A DNA stretch of 64,000 nt from Clostridium sp. ZS2-4 (GTDB taxonomy: Bacteria > Bacillota > Clostridia > Clostridiales > Clostridiaceae). The position numbers and the translations under genes were made by a program. Within the stretch, counting starts at the first letter, position 1. Each line of letters starts with the position of its first letter. Positions 9,522-17,514 of the stretch are shown here, in pieces. Below the pieces are notes generated by a model. That model made no database searches. It worked only from the letters and a program-made list of their open reading frames with translations, and was not told the origin of the DNA. The stretch is taken from positions 1-64,000 of the forward strand of contig NZ_JAPPRQ010000027.1 of NCBI RefSeq assembly GCF_026719745.1. Direction: 5' to 3'.

Positions 9522-10014
9522 ATTTCTCCCCCCTTTTAATTTTTACAATTAAGTCAAATCCTCAAACTTCTTATAAAACAAAATTAATTTAATAATATTT
9601 AGGCTAATTATAGAATCTTTTACGCTTCATTCCTCAGTCCCCATACCTAATATACTTAGTTTAAAATAAACTTATTGATTATTTGCATAATTTTGTTTTT
9701 TATAAGACCATTTGCTTAATCTTTTTACTAAAATTCACTTAATTTTATCATATTTTATGCAAACTTCAACATTTTTCTTTCGAATATTTTATTATTTTCT
9801 AAATTTTCTTTAAACAATTCCATATATTGATTTAAATTTTAATTTATTTTTATATTTTATTCAAAAAGGGAAAAAATCAAGGCTTTTCCCTTAATTCTTT
9901 CCCTTTTATATTTCTGACAACATAATTGTTTTTGTTCTTTTCCATCTGTAGTTGCAAATTTTATTTTTATAGAAATTTCCTATACTAGTTTTGTTTTCTA
10001 TTTTTATTATTGAA
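9522..10014. other. 493-bp AT-rich intergenic region upstream of the chitinase gene
   Basis: I see no gene here. On the minus strand a TATAAT lies near 9610 without a good -35 box, so the chitinase promoter may need an activator. The only clear structure is the hairpin at 9866-9892 that ends the FAD-dehydrogenase transcript. The remainder is poly-A/T-rich sequence. Confidence 0.6.
9866..9892 (-). terminator. Terminator of the rlmD-FAD dehydrogenase unit
   Basis: On the minus strand AAGGGAAAA pairs with TTTTCCCTT around a 9-base loop, followed by TTT. It lies about 120 bases past the FAD-dehydrogenase stop. Confidence 0.65.
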
Positions 10015-11388
10015 TTAAGTTTTAAATAAACTATTATGATTGTTCAAAAGATATCTGCCAAGATATACTGCACTAGCTGCAGCCTGAGATAAAGAATAGG
10101 TTGTTCCCGAACAATCACCTATAACATAAAGCCCTTCCTCTGTAGTCTGAAAATATGCATTAGTATTAATCTCAGGTTCATAAAATTTTGCATCAATTCC
10201 ATATAATAAAGTGTCTTTATGAATTTCTTTACCCATTAGATTTTCTATTAATTCAAAAATTTTCAATAAAGCATCGATATAGATTTTGGGAATTTCATTA
10301 TACAAATTTCCACCCTCACCTTTAAGAGTCGGTTGAATACTGTTTTTAGCAAGTTGTTCTTTTGTAGTTACTCTATTTTTTATCAAATCCTTGAATCTTT
10401 GAATGACTATTCTTTCTCTTCCTTGATTTATAGATTTTATTATACTTCTTGCATACTCCTTTGAATCCTTAGAAGAAGAAAAGTATTTAGGTACAAAAAC
10501 CGAGAAATTCAAATTACAACTCGGCTTATGGGTTTCAAGATAATTTTGCCCATCTGCCAGAACAAGTCCTTCTTGATGTTTTTTGATAACTTTTCCTTTA
10601 GGATTCATACAATAAGTTGTGGCTTCAAATTCATCGCCTTGGTAACTAATCTTAGTTTCAAAAGATTCTTTAAAAATAGAGTCTAGCTGATTACCCTTCA
10701 TTTCAACTCTTATCCCTAAATCTACCCTGGATCTATATGGTTCAATATCGAAAGATTTACAATATTCCATAAATCTCTCTCCTCCACTTATACCTGTAGC
10801 TAATACAACTACCTTGGACTTAAAAACATTCTCGTTACTATTCAAGTTAAATACATTATTCATTTTATCTATAGAAATTATTTCTGTCTCAAACTTAATA
10901 TCAACCTTATCCTTAAGATATAAATACATTTTATTTAAAATTTCATAAGACAATGTAGTTCCCAAGTGTCTTACTTTTGTAGTTAGTATACTGCAATTAT
11001 TTTCCTTTGCTATTCTACTAAGCTTTTCATTTTCTGTACTATATAATTTAACTTTATCTCCTCCAAATAAACATAAGGTTTTATCCACATACTCCATTAA
11101 GTTTATTGCATTTTCATTTCCTATTTTTTCACCTAAATGGCCGCCGAAATCATTAGTATAATTAAACTTCCCCTCTGACCTGCCCATGCCACCAAATCCT
11201 TGAATCTTATTGCATACTTTGCAATTAATACATTTTTCACTTAATTCACTTTCAATTGGACATATCCTGTCTATGAAATTTCTTCCCTTTTCTATCATCA
11301 ATATTTTCAATTTTGTTTCTGTCTGTAACAGAGTATATGCAAGAAATATCCCACTAACTCCTGCCCCAACTATAGATATATCATACAT
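10015..11388 (-). CDS. FAD-dependent dehydrogenase with a cysteine cluster
   Basis: The 457-residue flavoprotein begins with a Rossmann FAD-binding motif (SIVGAGVSGIFLAY, residues 5-18) and ends with a second dinucleotide-type motif (LYVIGDCSGTTYSLSQAA), the layout of the COG2509-type uncharacterised FAD dehydrogenases. Between residues 43 and 62 is a cysteine cluster (C-P-I...C-x-x-C-x-x-C), which could bind an Fe-S centre or form a redox disulfide. The enzyme is soluble and the substrate is unknown. Its start lies 4 bases after the rlmD stop, so the two are surely co-transcribed. A role coupled to RNA modification is possible (other RNA methyltransferases use flavins), but the neighbour is a SAM-dependent enzyme, so this is speculation. 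Confidence 0.8.
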   Translation of the reverse strand: MYDISIVGAGVSGIFLAYTLLQTETKLKILMIEKGRNFIDRICPIESELSEKCINCKVCNKIQGFGGMGRSEGKFNYTNDFGGHLGEKIGNENAINLMEYVDKTLCLFGGDKVKLYSTENEKLSRIAKENNCSILTTKVRHLGTTLSYEILNKMYLYLKDKVDIKFETEIISIDKMNNVFNLNSNENVFKSKVVVLATGISGGERFMEYCKSFDIEPYRSRVDLGIRVEMKGNQLDSIFKESFETKISYQGDEFEATTYCMNPKGKVIKKHQEGLVLADGQNYLETHKPSCNLNFSVFVPKYFSSSKDSKEYARSIIKSINQGRERIVIQRFKDLIKNRVTTKEQLAKNSIQPTLKGEGGNLYNEIPKIYIDALLKIFELIENLMGKEIHKDTLLYGIDAKFYEPEINTNAYFQTTEEGLYVIGDCSGTTYSLSQAAASAVYLGRYLLNNHNSLFKT

Positions 11389-11392
11389 ATAT

Positions 11393-12811
11393 CTATTCTT
11401 TTCTTAACCAGGTTACAGTTTCCACATGGCCAGTTTGTGGGAACATATCTACTGGCTGTACTTCTTTCGTTTTGTATCCTAATTCTTCTAATATTCCTAA
11501 ATCTCTTGCAAGCGTTGAGGCATCACATGAAACATACACTATTCTATCAGGTCCCATTTTTGCAATAGCTTCTAAAAGGACTTTGTCACAGCCTTTTCTT
11601 GGGGGATCTACTACTACTACATCAGCTTTCACACCATTTTTAATCAATTGTGGAATAACTTCTTCTGATTTTCCTACTTGAAATTCAACATTATCTACAT
11701 TATTTTGTTCTGCATTTATTTTTGCGTTTTCTATGGCCTGTGGCACTATCTCTACTCCATATACCTTTTTAGCATTTTTAGACAAAAATAACGATATGGT
11801 TCCCGTACCGCAGTATGCATCAAAAACTACTTCATTGCCGCTTAAATCCGCATATTCTAGTGCTTTATTGTACAATACTTCCGTTTGCACAGGATTAACC
11901 TGAAAGAAGGATAGCGGTGATATGTTAAATTTAAATTCATTGATATAATCACTTATAAAATCTCTACCATAAAGTGTTATGCACTCTTCACCTAAAATAA
12001 CATTTGTTTTCTTAGGATTTATGTTTTGAACTATGCTGGTTATTCCATCTATATTTTCACTAATTAATTTTATAAATTCGTCTTTATGTGGAAGTTTTTT
12101 CTCCTTAGTTACTATAACTACCATAACTTCATTAGTCTTAAATCCTCGTCTTATCATTATATGTCTTACTAATCCACTATTTTTTTCTTCATTATAAGCA
12201 TTAATATTATATTTTTTCATCCACTCTTTTGTAAACTTTACAACCTTATCAGCAGTCTCATCCTGGATATGACAAGTTTGCATATCTATAATGTCATGAC
12301 TTCTAGGCGCATAGAAACCAATTTTTATATCACCATTTTCTTTTCCTACCGGAAGCTGTACCTTGTTTCTATATCTATAAGGCTCTTTCATACCTGTGGT
12401 ATTATGTAAAATAACCCCTTCATTATCTTTTTCCTGATTACTGGTTACTAGTAACTGATTACTGATTTGTAGTTTTCCTATTCTCTCTAAAACGTCCCTA
12501 ACTCTATTTTTCTTGAATTCAAGCTGAGCTTCATAATATAAATGCTGAAGACTGCATCCACCACATCTTTTATATATACTACAAACTGGCTCCCTTCTAT
12601 CTTTTGAAGCTTCTAATATTTCTATAAGTTTACCAAAAGCAAAACTTTTTTTAACTTTCACTATTTTAACTCTAACCTTTTCACCTAACATTGCTCCATG
12701 TATAAAAATTGTATAATTATCTATTTTAGCTACGCCTTCTCCTTCATATCCTAATCCTGATATTTCAACATCATATTCTTTATTTTTTTCTACTGGTATA
12801 ACTTTCTCCAT
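11393..12811 (-). CDS. rlmD: 23S rRNA (uracil-C5)-methyltransferase, RlmD/TrmA family
   Basis: SAM-dependent enzyme that methylates C5 of a uridine in 23S rRNA (U1939 or U747 by family precedent). It has an N-terminal TRAM domain (about 1-65), the Fe-S cysteine set Cys77, Cys83, Cys86 plus a distal Cys, the SAM-binding motif [15 protein letters not shown], and the catalytic region DPPRKGC and YVSCDAST. Residues about 113-130 (with [11 protein letters not shown]) are encoded by a 35-bp array of five heptads (12434-12468), like those in the intergenic repeat elements of this window; it lies just after the Fe-S region in a probable loop and keeps the frame. Bacteria of this group often carry several paralogues, so the exact site is uncertain. 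Confidence 0.88.
   Translation of the reverse strand: MEKVIPVEKNKEYDVEISGLGYEGEGVAKIDNYTIFIHGAMLGEKVRVKIVKVKKSFAFGKLIEILEASKDRREPVCSIYKRCGGCSLQHLYYEAQLEFKKNRVRDVLERIGKLQISNQLLVTSNQEKDNEGVILHNTTGMKEPYRYRNKVQLPVGKENGDIKIGFYAPRSHDIIDMQTCHIQDETADKVVKFTKEWMKKYNINAYNEEKNSGLVRHIMIRRGFKTNEVMVVIVTKEKKLPHKDEFIKLISENIDGITSIVQNINPKKTNVILGEECITLYGRDFISDYINEFKFNISPLSFFQVNPVQTEVLYNKALEYADLSGNEVVFDAYCGTGTISLFLSKNAKKVYGVEIVPQAIENAKINAEQNNVDNVEFQVGKSEEVIPQLIKNGVKADVVVVDPPRKGCDKVLLEAIAKMGPDRIVYVSCDASTLARDLGILEELGYKTKEVQPVDMFPQTGHVETVTWLRKE
12424..12468 (-). repeat. Heptad array embedded in the rlmD coding sequence
   Basis: On the plus strand the units are CTGATTA, CTGGTTA, CTAGTAA, CTGATTA and CTGATTT, preceded by a TATCTTTTTC tract. 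The same order (pyrimidine tract, then heptads) is seen in the intergenic elements. Thirty-five bases alone would break the frame, so the total insertion must include flanking bases. Confidence 0.75.
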
Positions 12812-12887
12812 TTATTCTATCTCCATTCCATTTCATTCTTATTATTATCGCTGTATTACATTTTATCAAAAAAACAACCAAAATTAA

Positions 12888-12915
12888 AAGCTTTTCTGTC
12901 AAAACAGAAAAGCTT
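12888..12915 (-). terminator. Terminator of the DUF1540 gene
   Basis: AAGCTTTTCTGT pairs perfectly with ACAGAAAAGCTT around a 4-base loop, followed on the minus strand by TTTTAATTTT. It lies 6 bases past the stop codon and separates this gene from rlmD. Confidence 0.85.
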
Positions 12916-12920
12916 AAAGT

Positions 12921-13286
12921 TTAACTTTGTTTAAAAGTTTCACACTGAGTTGCATCGCTTGCATGTGCTGTTAATCCATTTATTTGTACACTGTCAGCAT
13001 TACATAGTTTATTTTGATTATAAACGCAGTTTTCTGCATCACATGTAACCTTTGGACTCATCTCAATAGAAGAATTTCGAGAAAATATTTGTTTTACTTC
13101 CCCAACTACATTCATATTAGCTAAATTTGTCAAAGCATTTTTCAAACCCTTTTCTGCAAAGGTACCACACTGAGTTGTAGCACTTATTGAAGCGGTTATT
13201 CCTTCTACTCTTATCTCTCGGGCCGTACATAATCCATTTATGTTGTGAACACAATTTCCTGCACTGCAGCTTAGTTTTGTATCCAT
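12921..13286 (-). CDS. Protein with two DUF1540 domains
   Basis: This 121-residue protein is two copies of a small cysteine module. Copy 1 (about residues 5-42) and copy 2 (about 80-118) share the pattern C-x-A-x-x-C-x-x-N-x-x-x-x-C, then I-x-V-x-G-x-x-A, then T-x-C-x-T-F. This is the DUF1540 signature, common in clostridia and of unknown function. Four conserved cysteines per module suggest metal binding, probably zinc. The linker (43-79) is poorly conserved-looking and uncharged. It is a monocistronic unit, with its own terminator and a good AGGAGG site. Roles proposed for the family in spores or stress are not supported by anything seen here. Confidence 0.88.
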   Translation of the reverse strand: MDTKLSCSAGNCVHNINGLCTAREIRVEGITASISATTQCGTFAEKGLKNALTNLANMNVVGEVKQIFSRNSSIEMSPKVTCDAENCVYNQNKLCNADSVQINGLTAHASDATQCETFKQS

Positions 13287-13388
13287 GATAAAATCCTCCT
13301 TACCTAATTATATATACATATTTTTTGGCTTTTAGGAGTTTTTATGCACCTATTTAAAAATAAAGTTAAAATATTAAAACTCTTCTTT

Positions 13389-14093
13389 TTAATAAAGCAT
13401 ATACATAAAGCATTGGTATAGTACAGGTAAAAATATAGCTGGAAGTAAATTTGCCACTTTTATTTTTGTTATTCCTAACACATTAAAAGCTAGTCCAATT
13501 ATAAGGATACCTCCTATTGCTGTCATGTTATTTATTACTGACCCAATTAATATTCCTTTTAAGAAACTTGCTCCAATAGTTATCAAGCCTTGATATATAA
13601 ATACAGATACAGCAGATATCATAACACCTATACCTAAGGATGACGCAAATATAATAGACGTAATTCCATCAAGCACTGATTTTGCGAAAAGAGTTTTATG
13701 ACTTCCTAGAAGTCCACTTTCAAGAGAACCAACAATAGCCATAGCTCCAATACAGAATAATAAACTGCAGGTTACAAATCCTTCTGCTATTCCTCCACTT
13801 TTTTTTGTGAATTTTTCTTCTATTTTTTTCCCAAGCATATCTATTCTATTTTGTATATCTATCATTTCTCCTATTACTGCCCCTATAACAACAGAAATAA
13901 TAATTATAAGTATACTATTTGACTCCAACTTATCATAAGTATCTATGATATTTATGATACCTATAAACAAAACACATAAAGATAATCCGTTCATTATATT
14001 TTTACTTACCTTTTCACTTATTCCACCTTTTAGCAATATTCCAATAAAACTTCCTACAATGATAGCAAAAAAATTAACTATGGTTCCGATCAT
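13389..14093 (-). CDS. DUF554 family membrane protein
   Basis: A 234-residue integral membrane protein with about seven hydrophobic helices and glycine-rich segments (NFFAIIVGSFIGILLKGG at the N-terminus), matching the DUF554/YdfK family, whose function and substrate are unknown. I chose the ATG five codons inside the longest frame, because GGAGGT lies 8 bases before it and the longer start would place the ribosome binding site inside the gene. It is transcribed alone from a promoter at 14294-14321 through a roughly 190-base leader that contains a strong terminator hairpin, so expression is probably set by transcription attenuation. Confidence 0.85.
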   Translation of the reverse strand: MIGTIVNFFAIIVGSFIGILLKGGISEKVSKNIMNGLSLCVLFIGIINIIDTYDKLESNSILIIIISVVIGAVIGEMIDIQNRIDMLGKKIEEKFTKKSGGIAEGFVTCSLLFCIGAMAIVGSLESGLLGSHKTLFAKSVLDGITSIIFASSLGIGVMISAVSVFIYQGLITIGASFLKGILIGSVINNMTAIGGILIIGLAFNVLGITKIKVANLLPAIFLPVLYQCFMYMLY

Positions 14094-14207
14094 AATTGTT
14101 ACCTCCAAATTATTTGTATATTAGTGCAACTACTAAGTTATCGAATAAAATTATTATAAATTTTTTTATATAAATTGTAACCTCATCTAAAAAAATATAA
14201 AAAAAGT

Positions 14208-14287
14208 GCATCCTTATAAATAAGGATGCTAAGAATGGAATCAGTACCCTAGTTAACATAGTTTATTATAATAGTTTAACCAGTTGC
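14208..14287 (-). ncRNA. Structured 5' leader with intrinsic terminator (candidate riboswitch or sRNA)
   Basis: On the minus strand, just after the predicted transcription start, an 8-bp stem forms between CTGGTTAA (14276-14283) and TTAACTAG (14249-14256). Next comes GGGTACTGATTCC, then a terminator hairpin, GCATCC paired with GGATGC plus extra pairs (14208-14229), followed by a T-run. The order aptamer-like stem, conserved-looking single strand, terminator, gene resembles a terminating riboswitch. From memory it recalls the guanidine-IV (mepA) class, but I cannot verify that. It may equally be a small RNA. Confidence 0.5.
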
Positions 14288-14293
14288 ATACAA

Positions 14294-14321
14294 ATTATAC
14301 CAAATAAAAATAAATAACCAA
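14294..14321 (-). promoter_or_regulatory. Promoter of the DUF554 leader
   Basis: TTGGTT (14316-14321) and a consensus TATAAT (14294-14299) are separated by 16 bases on the minus strand. The predicted start falls at about 14287, directly before the leader stem. Confidence 0.55.
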
Positions 14322-14479
14322 GTTTTATGATTATTTATTTTTATCATCTCACTATTGTATTAAAAAATGTTTATTCTAAGTTAAATTTCATCTATACATT
14401 GTATCATATATATTTCAAGTAATCTAGATATTTTTTAATTTTTTATAGAATTTAATTTTTAAATTTCAAAACACTATCC

Positions 14480-14514
14480 AAAAGGAATGAGTGTTAAATT
14501 CATACATTCCTTTT
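14480..14514 (-). terminator. Terminator of the pfkA-pyk operon
   Basis: AAAAGGAATG pairs perfectly with CATTCCTTTT around a 15-base loop, 24 bases past the pyk stop. The 444-base gap from here to the DUF554 start also holds that gene's promoter and leader, and otherwise nothing I recognise. Confidence 0.75.
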
Positions 14515-14537
14515 GTTACCCAAATTAATTCATTATA

Positions 14538-16292
14538 TTAAACTATATTTGCTCTTCCACTGTAAACAACTCCACGAGCAACATCAAGAGTTATAAATGC
14601 TCCAGTTTTTATAGCATCCATAGCACCACCAGCACTACAAATTAGTGGAATTCCTCTTGATAGACATTCAATAGCCATATGAGAAGTTAATCCTCCTTGT
14701 TCTGATACAACACCAGCAACTCTATCTAAGATATCCATGTAATCTCTATCTAAGTTTTTCACTACTAAAATATCATCATTTTCTACTTTTTCTGCAGCTT
14801 CTTTTGCATTTTTAACCACTTTAGCCGTTCCATATCCTGGGAATGTTCCCGCTCCCTTACCTTGTACAAGAACATCACCAACAATATGAACTTTAAGCAT
14901 ATTTGTAGTTCCTGAATAATGTACAGGTATTCCTGCTGCTACTACAACCAAATCTCCATTTTCAACATATCCGCATTCTTTTGCTTTATTTACTGATTCA
15001 GTTATCATTTCATCAGTTGAATCAAATTTTCTTGCGCATATAGGGAATACGCCCCAGTTTAATGCTAATTTTCTTGCTATTTCTTCATTAGGAGTAACTG
15101 CAATTATTGGACATTCTGGTTTATACTTAGAAACCATTCTAGCTGTACTTCCTGTTTGTGTAGCTGTTATTATAGCTGAAACATTTAGTTCTCTTGCTGT
15201 TGAGCAAGTAGCAAGACTTATTGCATTTGCTACATTTGATAATGCATTTTCTTTTCTTTTATTTAAAGCAGCTTCATAATCGATTTGAGCTTCAGCAGTC
15301 ATAGCTATTCTAGCCATAGTTTTTGCTGCTTCAACAGGATATTTACCATTTGCAGATTCTCCACTTAGCATAACTGCATCTGTACCATCAAAAATTGCAT
15401 TTGCAACGTCAGAAGCTTCTGCTCTTGTAGGTCTTGGATTTCTCATCATAGAATCCAACATTTGAGTAGCAGTAATAACTGGTTTTCCAGCTTTATTACA
15501 TTTTTCTATAATCATTTTTTGAACTACTGGAACTTTTTCTATAGGAATTTCAACTCCCATATCTCCTCTGGCAACCATTATACCATCAGAGAATTTGATA
15601 ATTTCATCTATATTATCAACACCCTCTTGGCTTTCTATCTTTGAAAATATTTGAACGTCGCTTCCACCATTTTGTTCTAATACTTTTCTAATAGCTAGAA
15701 CATCTGCTGCCTTTCTTATAAATGAAGCAGCTACCATATCTATTTCTTGTTTACATCCAAATATTAAATCTGATTCGTCTTTTTCAGTAATTGCAGGTAA
15801 TTTTATTGATACATTTGGAACATTTATTCCTTTTTTACTTGATACAAATCCGCTATTTGCAACTATACAGTGCACCTTATTTCCTTCAATTTCTTCTACA
15901 GTAAGACCAACTAATCCATCATCTATTAATATAGTATTACCTTGCTTTACATCTTTGTATAAATTATCATATGTTATAGAACATTTTGTAGCATCTCCAA
16001 GTACATCTTCTCCACAATAGATTGTAAATCTGCTTCCTTCTTTCAATTCAATTTTTTCTGCAAAATCTTTGGTTCTGATTTCTGGTCCTTTTGTATCTAA
16101 AACTATTGCTATAGGCTTGTTATACTTTGTCCTTAATTTTTTTATTGTATTTATTCTATTACCATGTTCTTCATGGTCTCCATGTGAAAAGTTAAGTCTT
16201 GCAGCATTCATTCCAGCCTCAATTAATTGTGATAACACTTCTTCACTTTCACTTGTTGGTCCAATAGTAAAAATCATTTTAGTTTTTTGCAT
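14538..16292 (-). CDS. pyk: Pyruvate kinase with C-terminal PEP-utilising-type domain
   Basis: Catalyses PEP + ADP to pyruvate + ATP, the last step of glycolysis. The 584 residues contain the classical kinase (about 1-465): FTIGPTS at the N-terminus, NFSHGDHEEHG, the SKIES Lys-Glu pair, the VARGDMGVEIP metal site and the ITATQMLDSM signature. The extra C-terminal domain (about 467-584) has GGLTSHMAI and resembles the mobile phosphohistidine domain of PEP synthase, as in Bacillus-type enzymes. The conserved TSH motif is present. It lies 25 bases after pfkA, in the common pfkA-pyk operon of Firmicutes, so the two are co-transcribed from the promoter upstream of pfkA. Confidence 0.97.
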   Translation of the reverse strand: MQKTKMIFTIGPTSESEEVLSQLIEAGMNAARLNFSHGDHEEHGNRINTIKKLRTKYNKPIAIVLDTKGPEIRTKDFAEKIELKEGSRFTIYCGEDVLGDATKCSITYDNLYKDVKQGNTILIDDGLVGLTVEEIEGNKVHCIVANSGFVSSKKGINVPNVSIKLPAITEKDESDLIFGCKQEIDMVAASFIRKAADVLAIRKVLEQNGGSDVQIFSKIESQEGVDNIDEIIKFSDGIMVARGDMGVEIPIEKVPVVQKMIIEKCNKAGKPVITATQMLDSMMRNPRPTRAEASDVANAIFDGTDAVMLSGESANGKYPVEAAKTMARIAMTAEAQIDYEAALNKRKENALSNVANAISLATCSTARELNVSAIITATQTGSTARMVSKYKPECPIIAVTPNEEIARKLALNWGVFPICARKFDSTDEMITESVNKAKECGYVENGDLVVVAAGIPVHYSGTTNMLKVHIVGDVLVQGKGAGTFPGYGTAKVVKNAKEAAEKVENDDILVVKNLDRDYMDILDRVAGVVSEQGGLTSHMAIECLSRGIPLICSAGGAMDAIKTGAFITLDVARGVVYSGRANIV

Positions 16293-16317
16293 AATTTACT
16301 CTCCTTTAAGTAAGTTT

Positions 16318-17277
16318 TTAATATGATAATATATTAGCTATATTATATAGCTCATCATCAAATTTTCTTTCAACAGCTAAAGCTTCTTCAATATCGTCAT
16401 CTACTGTTTTTCCTTCTCTTATCCCAACTACCCTAGAAGATTTTCCCTCTATTAATAATTCTACTGCTCTAACTCCCATTCTTGAAGCCAGCACTCTATC
16501 AAAAGCTGTTGGACTTCCACCTCTTTGAATATGTCCAAGAATTGTTGCTCTTGTTTCAATTCCCGTTACCTCTTGAACTCTTTTAGCTAAACTTTCAGCT
16601 CCCCCTACTCCTTCTGCTAAAATAATTAAATTATGAAGCTTTCCTCTTAGTTTTCCTTCTAGAATTTTTTTGCATAATTCATCCTCATCAAACCCTTTTT
16701 CAGGAACTATAACACTTTCAGCTCCACCTGCAACTCCAGCAAAAAGAGCTAAATCACCACAGTTTCTTCCCATAACTTCTACTATACTAGCTCTTTCGTG
16801 AGAAGATGATGTGTCTCTTAACTTGTTTATTGCATCTAAAACAGTATTTAAGGCAGTATCAAAGCCTATTGTATAATCTGTATAAGCTAAATCATTGTCT
16901 ATAGTTCCTGGTAAACCAATTGTAGATATTCCCAATTTTGATAATAATCTAGCTCCTTGGAAAGAACCATCTCCTCCTATTACTACCAGTCCATCTATTC
17001 CAAAGGCTTTTAGGATATTAACAGCTTTTTTTCTTCCTGCTTCTGTTCTAAATTCTTCACAACGAGCTGTTCTTAAAATCGTCCCACCTCTTTGAATTAT
17101 ATCAGATACACTATGACGTCCCATTTCAAAAATTTCACCATTTATTAAACCACTATACCCTCTTTGAATCCCCATTACTTTAAGGCCTCTGTCTAAGCCA
17201 GCTCTTACTACTGACCTTATGGCAGCATTCATTCCTGGTGCATCTCCACCACTTGTTAAAACAGCAATTGTTTTCAT
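16318..17277 (-). CDS. pfkA: 6-phosphofructokinase
   Basis: Phosphorylates fructose-6-phosphate with ATP, the committed glycolytic step. At 319 residues it has exactly the length of the classical bacterial ATP-PFK. Motifs: [11 protein letters not shown] at 8-18, the ATP-site GGDGS at 101-105, and TIDND at 125-129 with Asp127 as the catalytic base; Gly at the GGDGS site indicates ATP rather than PPi. The IQRGGSP effector-site segment is near residue 240. The start has AGGAGG 7 bases away. It heads the operon with pyk downstream. A perfect 16-bp palindrome lies between promoter and start (17328-17343), suggesting a repressor site. Confidence 0.97.
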   Translation of the reverse strand: MKTIAVLTSGGDAPGMNAAIRSVVRAGLDRGLKVMGIQRGYSGLINGEIFEMGRHSVSDIIQRGGTILRTARCEEFRTEAGRKKAVNILKAFGIDGLVVIGGDGSFQGARLLSKLGISTIGLPGTIDNDLAYTDYTIGFDTALNTVLDAINKLRDTSSSHERASIVEVMGRNCGDLALFAGVAGGAESVIVPEKGFDEDELCKKILEGKLRGKLHNLIILAEGVGGAESLAKRVQEVTGIETRATILGHIQRGGSPTAFDRVLASRMGVRAVELLIEGKSSRVVGIREGKTVDDDIEEALAVERKFDDELYNIANILSY

Positions 17278-17327
17278 AATTACTCCCTCCTGAAACTACC
17301 GGGACATATTTCATCCCGTTCAAACTA

Positions 17328-17370
17328 TAAACTAGCTAGTTTACTACTATTCTCAACTATGGATAGTATA
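17328..17370 (-). promoter_or_regulatory. pfkA-pyk promoter and downstream palindromic operator candidate
   Basis: A TATACT -10 box (17365-17370) lies 17 bases after ATGAAA, a 4-of-6 match to -35. Roughly 15 bases after the predicted start is TAAACTAGCTAGTTTA (17328-17343), a perfect 16-bp palindrome. A shorter CGGGA/TCCCG hairpin follows near 17300-17318 in the leader. Confidence 0.55.
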
Positions 17371-17409
17371 TCATTTTTTTTTATTTTTTTCATTAAAATT
17401 TATTATCTA

Positions 17410-17461
17410 AATACAAAAATAATATTAAATTCATGATAAAAATTAATATTATTTTTGTATT
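17410..17461 (-). terminator. Terminator region after dnaE
   Basis: A perfect 19-bp inverted repeat (arms 17410-17428 and 17443-17461), nearly all A/T, 54 bases past the dnaE stop. The high A/T content makes it a weak terminator but the symmetry is striking. Confidence 0.55.
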
Positions 17462-17514
17462 TTCCTAATAATATTTTGTTTAACCTTAGAAATAAATATA
17501 CTATAAATTTTAGT

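Noticed and set aside
9600-9630. A cre-like sequence (TGAAGCG...) upstream of the chitinase gene
   Set aside because: The spacing of the CG relative to TG is one base short of the CcpA consensus, so I do not call it.
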